Shown: in pieces, positions 17,320 to 20,319 of the stretch
Position numbering within the stretch: position 1 is the first letter of the stretch
How the letters are laid out: each line of letters opens with the position of its first letter
Origin: Grammothele lineata
Taxonomy: Eukaryota > Basidiomycota > Agaricomycetes > Polyporales > Polyporaceae
Reading direction: 5' to 3'
Length of the DNA: 20,319 nucleotides
Assembly (NCBI GenBank): GCA_002150815.3
Contig: NDFF03000335.1
Coordinates: 1 to 20,319, forward strand
The notes under the pieces: generated by a model
What the model saw: the letters and a program-made list of their open reading frames with translations, nothing else
Told to the model about the DNA's origin: nothing
The model's database searches: none
Translations under genes and position numbers: made by a program

Positions 17320-18548
17320 CGTCTCCTCTCACATTCCCTCTCTCCATTGGCTACAGTTTGACCCCTCTCGACATGCTTCGAACCCATCTCCATCGTATCT
17401 GCACCCTGACTATTGGTGTGATTGCCACGCTCAAAATACCGGAAGTCCTCCCAGCCCTGCTCAACCTCGAGCTTCCCAGCCTCGAGCTTCTGAGATGCAA
17501 CGACACGGTGATATCGTTCGACCCCTACGACTTGCTCCTTGACCTTCCACCTGCTGCCGATCACTTTCCGCGGCTCCAGACCCTATGGACCAACGCCAAC
17601 TTTCTCATCCCTGCTCTTGCCCTACCGACTCTCAAACATATCAGACTAATAGGGCCTATACCGCCAATAGACGTCATGCTCGATTTCCTACGGAAGTGCC
17701 CCCAGGTCGAAGTCCTCTTACTTCGAGATGCTTCCTTCACGCCCGCTCGGGACATCCATCCATCCTTCACGCCTACAGAACACAATGTACACGTTCCCAA
17801 GCTCCGCGTTTTCAGCTTGTCCGACCCGGAAGGCAGTTTCTTCTTTGCATTTCTTCCGTTCATTACCGTCCCTGCTAGTACCTTCACCCATCTCACATCC
17901 CGAGCCGCCACGCCTACATTCGTCAGCATGTCTATGTATCTATCTGGCACACCTAACGCTCGGATGCCCGTTGTCAACGCTGTGTCCAAGCTTACATTGG
18001 AGTTCGGTCCGGACAGGCACCGACATCATTGGGAGATGTCTCTCAGCGGCTATAACCCTCAAAACAGGTGTACCATCCGTGTGTCCCTGCCCCGGTTTGA
18101 GTGGAGCATGGTATCGCCTTCACGAGGCCTCGCAATGCTCCTCACGACTATCGTCCTCATCTTCTCCGCCACCGACAGTGTCACATCCCTCGATCTCCGC
18201 TTCCGTTCGGACACCATCGTTACCCCTGCACAGTGGGGGCACCTCTTCAACGGCTTCCCCCAGCTCACCGCCCTCTACGTGAATGTCCGCTCGTGCCGGA
18301 ATCTGTTTCGGGTTCTCCGAGCCAATGTCAACTTCTGCCCCGCCCTGAAGGTTTTCTCGGTCGCGCATGAGAACGGGAGCGGTGTGCACGAGCTCATCGT
18401 GTCCACGATCGAAGGCCGTGCGTCGCGGGGTCTTCGCCTCGACACGTTTAAACTCTTTCAACTGAAGGAAGGGGGACGTAGCACCCCTTTGTCTGATTCA
18501 CGCACGGAGAGGCTCAAGCAACACGTGGGTCAGCTGGAGCTTCACTAG
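16839..18548 (+). CDS. F-box-like protein, copy A
   Basis: An intronless frame of 569 residues. A short helix, likely coiled coil, at about 47-75 is followed by an F-box-like domain: ARLPPELLIHVFRLFDPWWR, then IQVSHVCRYWRDLVNSTPEFWADLL (about 84-130). The rest (about 150-560) has repeated leucine-rich strands of the LRR type seen in basidiomycete F-box proteins, such as FPRLQTLWTNANFLIPALALP. Such proteins would bind Skp1 and present targets to a cullin ubiquitin ligase; the target is unknown and the family is huge in mushrooms. The F-box is weak but recognisable by its LPPELL...VSHVCRYWR pattern. The start was chosen as the first ATG conserved in both copies. Upstream an E-box CACGTG lies 258 bases before the start. 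Confidence 0.85.
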   Translation: MQCTSSNYEDSPSRRSSISDETVETPLNIPPLSRDLEMFSTLSPAEVQAATLSRISSYQSFIGEIETRIRELRTTHNTAAPINARLPPELLIHVFRLFDPWWRKDIQVSHVCRYWRDLVNSTPEFWADLLCVHGAATCHIGWDGDFDESRVEFLRPLIERSSPLTFPLSIGYSLTPLDMLRTHLHRICTLTIGVIATLKIPEVLPALLNLELPSLELLRCNDTVISFDPYDLLLDLPPAADHFPRLQTLWTNANFLIPALALPTLKHIRLIGPIPPIDVMLDFLRKCPQVEVLLLRDASFTPARDIHPSFTPTEHNVHVPKLRVFSLSDPEGSFFFAFLPFITVPASTFTHLTSRAATPTFVSMSMYLSGTPNARMPVVNAVSKLTLEFGPDRHRHHWEMSLSGYNPQNRCTIRVSLPRFEWSMVSPSRGLAMLLTTIVLIFSATDSVTSLDLRFRSDTIVTPAQWGHLFNGFPQLTALYVNVRSCRNLFRVLRANVNFCPALKVFSVAHENGSGVHELIVSTIEGRASRGLRLDTFKLFQLKEGGRSTPLSDSRTERLKQHVGQLELH

Positions 18549-19305
18549 GCCGTAAGTCGCCGCAGCCAAGAAGCTCCCCCAGACCCTCCCTCTGGTCTGG
18601 TATTCGGCGGCTTCAGGTGCATGGGCGGTCGCACGTAGGCCTCGCGACATTCGGGATGTTTTCGTGCACTCTCGTGAGTCGCAGTCCCGTCGTATTGCTC
18701 AAGCAAGCCTGAGTGCTAACACCTATCATCGATAGTGTACTGGACATTCCCTGGATAGTTACCCTCTTGGTGGAAGGGTAGCAGTTGCGGGATATGGTGC
18801 TTCAGGCCCATCGGACGGCGAACGGGAGGGGAATGGTCGATGGACACAGGTGCTGTGCCTCGACCACACGAGCCGTTAATCATCTACTGTAACTCAACCT
18901 TACGTACGTGAAGCGGGAGAATGAAACATATGCTTAGCACTACAGTCGTCGAACGTGAACTCAGTCCTCTATCCTACGCTCCGACAAAGTTCTCCTAGTA
19001 AACGAGCAAGATCGTAGATCCACAGCGGCTGAGCTCTAGTCCGGTAGCAAAGAAAGAGCAGCCCAAAGCCTGACGAGACGACGCACAGAAGCAAATCCTA
19101 TGACTTCCCGTCCTACGTCTCCCGTACCTTTCCCTCCTCTGGCCCATGACCGGCAGCTGCATCGCCAGCGACGGCTCGAGCTGCGTCATGCACACGACCT
19201 CCAATTTCCCGCCCTTCCTCGTCAGCGATCTCCACCGTGTCCAGCTCTTCCATGTCAACCACGACGTACGGCACGACCTTCCCGCGCTGGGGTGATGTGT
19301 GCGTG
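18549..19305. other. Spacer between F-box copy A and the exonuclease fragment
   Basis: It starts with a foldback at 18554-18613. The rest shows no gene. A GC-rich patch at about 19100-19280 is open in two minus-strand frames (one reads VVDMEELDTVEIADEEGREI), but has no clear start, splice frame or family. Confidence 0.45.
18554..18613 (+). terminator. Nested foldback in the F-box 3' UTR
   Basis: Outer arms AAGTCGCCG (18554-18562) and CGGCGGCTT (18605-18613) pair with one G-T; inner arms CCAGACC (18579-18585) and GGTCTGG (18594-18600) pair exactly. It begins six bases after the F-box stop codon. A role in 3'-end formation or RNA stability is inference. Confidence 0.35.
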
Positions 19306-19545
19306 TTCTATGAACAAACCGCCCTCTCCCTTCCATGCTCCTCCAGTACGCCGCACACGACATCGAAATCATCGCACGTCCCTACATACACTGGAGCGCC
19401 GCTTCTCCAAGCTCTCGGAAGTATTAGACGCGACCCGAGCGCGCCGCGATACCGATGGGTGCGGTGCGAGCACGAGTTGCCCATGTTTTGTTTCTGCACG
19501 GAGATGACGCTGAGTAGATTGCAAAGGAGGATTTCGTGTCAAATC
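19306..19545 (+). pseudogene. Exonuclease fragment, copy 3 (exon-2 relic)
   Basis: About 240 bases match exon 2 of the intact copies: AACAAACCGCC... through AGTACGCCGCACACGACATC (the YAAHD motif) to CATCGCACG, then a jump over about 90-110 bases to GACGCG...CCGAGCGCGCCGCG and the first CxxC region, ending near CACGGAGATG. The reading frame is lost by small indels, the second CxxC pair is gone and exon 1 is not found upstream. It stands before F-box copy B, as copy 2 stands before copy A, so it dates the block duplication and shows that one exonuclease was not kept. Confidence 0.75.
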
Positions 19546-20319
19546 AAGTCTTGAAGCTCGAAGTTGAAGCTCAGCAGAAGGCCTGCTCCCACGTGGCATG
19601 ACGGGCGCCTACAAATCACGAGCTTCGCCGCGGTGTTCTTGTCTCTAGTACGGTCTTGAGCCTGCGACTCCGCAACTTCAAGCTTCAAACTTCACCTACT
19701 CCTCAACGAACTCGGAGTTTTACATCTAAGCGTAGGTCTGTCTAGGCATCTATATGATTTTAGCAAGGCTAACGAAGTCTCAGCACGGTGTTTGTCAGGA
19801 GACTCTTGTTATTTGCCACTAGCACATACACCCGCTGGATGCAGTGTACCTCATCGAATCATGAAGATTCGCCTTCTCGGAGGCTGTCGATCTCAGATGA
19901 AACGGCGGGGATCCCTCTCAACATCCCTCCCCTTTCCAGGGACTTGGAGATGTTTTTTACATTACCACCAGCCGAAGTACAGGCTGCAACGCTTTCCAGG
20001 ATTTCCTCGTATCAGTCTTTCATAGGCGAAATCGAGACTCGCATCCGTGAACTTCGAACGACTCACAACACCGCAGCTCCTATCAATGCCAGACTACCGC
20101 CAGAATTGCTCATACACGTATTCCGCCTTTTCGACCCGTGGTGGCGCAAAGATATTCAAGTGTCGCACGTATGCCGGTACTGGCGAGATCTCGTCAACAG
20201 TACCCCGGAATTCTGGGCCGACCTGCTTTGCGTCCATGGTGCCGCCACCTGCCATATAGGATGGGATGGCGACTTCGACGAATCCCGGGTTGAATTCTTG
20301 CGACCGTTGATTGAGAGGT
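19546..20319 (+). repeat. Duplicated segment B: spacer and start of F-box gene
   Basis: Counterpart of 16399-17319. Bases 19860-19979 differ from 16860-16979 at 20 of 120 positions; 19980-20319 equal 16980-17319 without one change. Confidence 0.9.
19839..20319 (+). CDS. F-box-like protein, copy B (3' partial)
   Basis: The frame is open from the ATG at 19839 to the window edge (160 codons). It starts MQCTSSNHEDSPSRRLSISD, like copy A with scattered replacements (for example Tyr8 to His). From residue 48 on it equals copy A, including the F-box-like LPPELLIHVFRLF and VSHVCRYWRDL. So the 5' part has no disabling change; whether the gene is whole cannot be seen. An E-box CACGTG lies 249 bases upstream, as in copy A. 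Confidence 0.8.
   Translation, partial: MQCTSSNHEDSPSRRLSISDETAGIPLNIPPLSRDLEMFFTLPPAEVQAATLSRISSYQSFIGEIETRIRELRTTHNTAAPINARLPPELLIHVFRLFDPWWRKDIQVSHVCRYWRDLVNSTPEFWADLLCVHGAATCHIGWDGDFDESRVEFLRPLIER

Overview
The window is nuclear DNA from a wood-decay basidiomycete, most likely an agaricomycete close to the Polyporales. The signs are: an intact AA9 lytic polysaccharide monooxygenase split by six short introns (about 49-71 nt); introns of the GTRNGT...YAG type with CTNAY-like branch sites; a fungal Spo7 gene; a mitochondrial J-protein gene with a micro-exon; and a typical basidiomycete F-box-like protein. All spliced models below were worked out by eye from reading frame, splice signals and family similarity. 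No search was run.

Layout. 1-2433 is the 3' end of an LTR-retrotransposon-like element: a long GC-rich ORF open at the left edge, a purine-rich tract, then a putative 474-bp LTR (TGTTA...TAACA) with a TATA box. 2434-5111 has no gene I can defend; it holds GTAGC-type motifs on the left and their complement about 2 kb away (a possible non-autonomous DNA transposon), an 18-bp minisatellite and a weak Cys-rich spliced ORF. 5112-5464 looks like a broken enolase 5' end. 5728-6783 is the AA9 gene (+). 6784-8111 is mostly empty, with coding-like scraps on the minus strand. 8112-9423 is SPO7 (-). 10250-11875 is a single-pass membrane protein with a signal peptide (-). 12164-13049 is a mitochondrial J-protein (+), divergent from the previous gene across a 288-bp spacer carrying CCAAT, TGACGTGG, CACGTG and a double GATAAG.

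13518-20319 is a locally duplicated region. Two intact paralogues of a DEDDy-type 3'-5' exonuclease with a C-terminal zinc-ribbon-like motif (13518-14589, 15330-16398) are followed by an F-box-like gene (16839-18548). A second, decayed exonuclease fragment (about 19306-19545) is followed by a second F-box copy (19839 onward, cut by the window end). The F-box copies lie at an offset of exactly 3000 bp. They differ at 20 of 120 positions just after the start, then match at every one of 340 positions to the end of the window, so either gene conversion or an assembly artefact has acted there.

The genes do not form one pathway: AA9 acts outside the cell on plant polysaccharide, Spo7 at the ER/nuclear envelope in lipid control, and the J-protein in mitochondria. 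The parts that most deserve attention are the unknown ORF next to the LTR, the exonuclease/F-box duplication with its abrupt identity boundary, and the fused exonuclease plus zinc-ribbon family.
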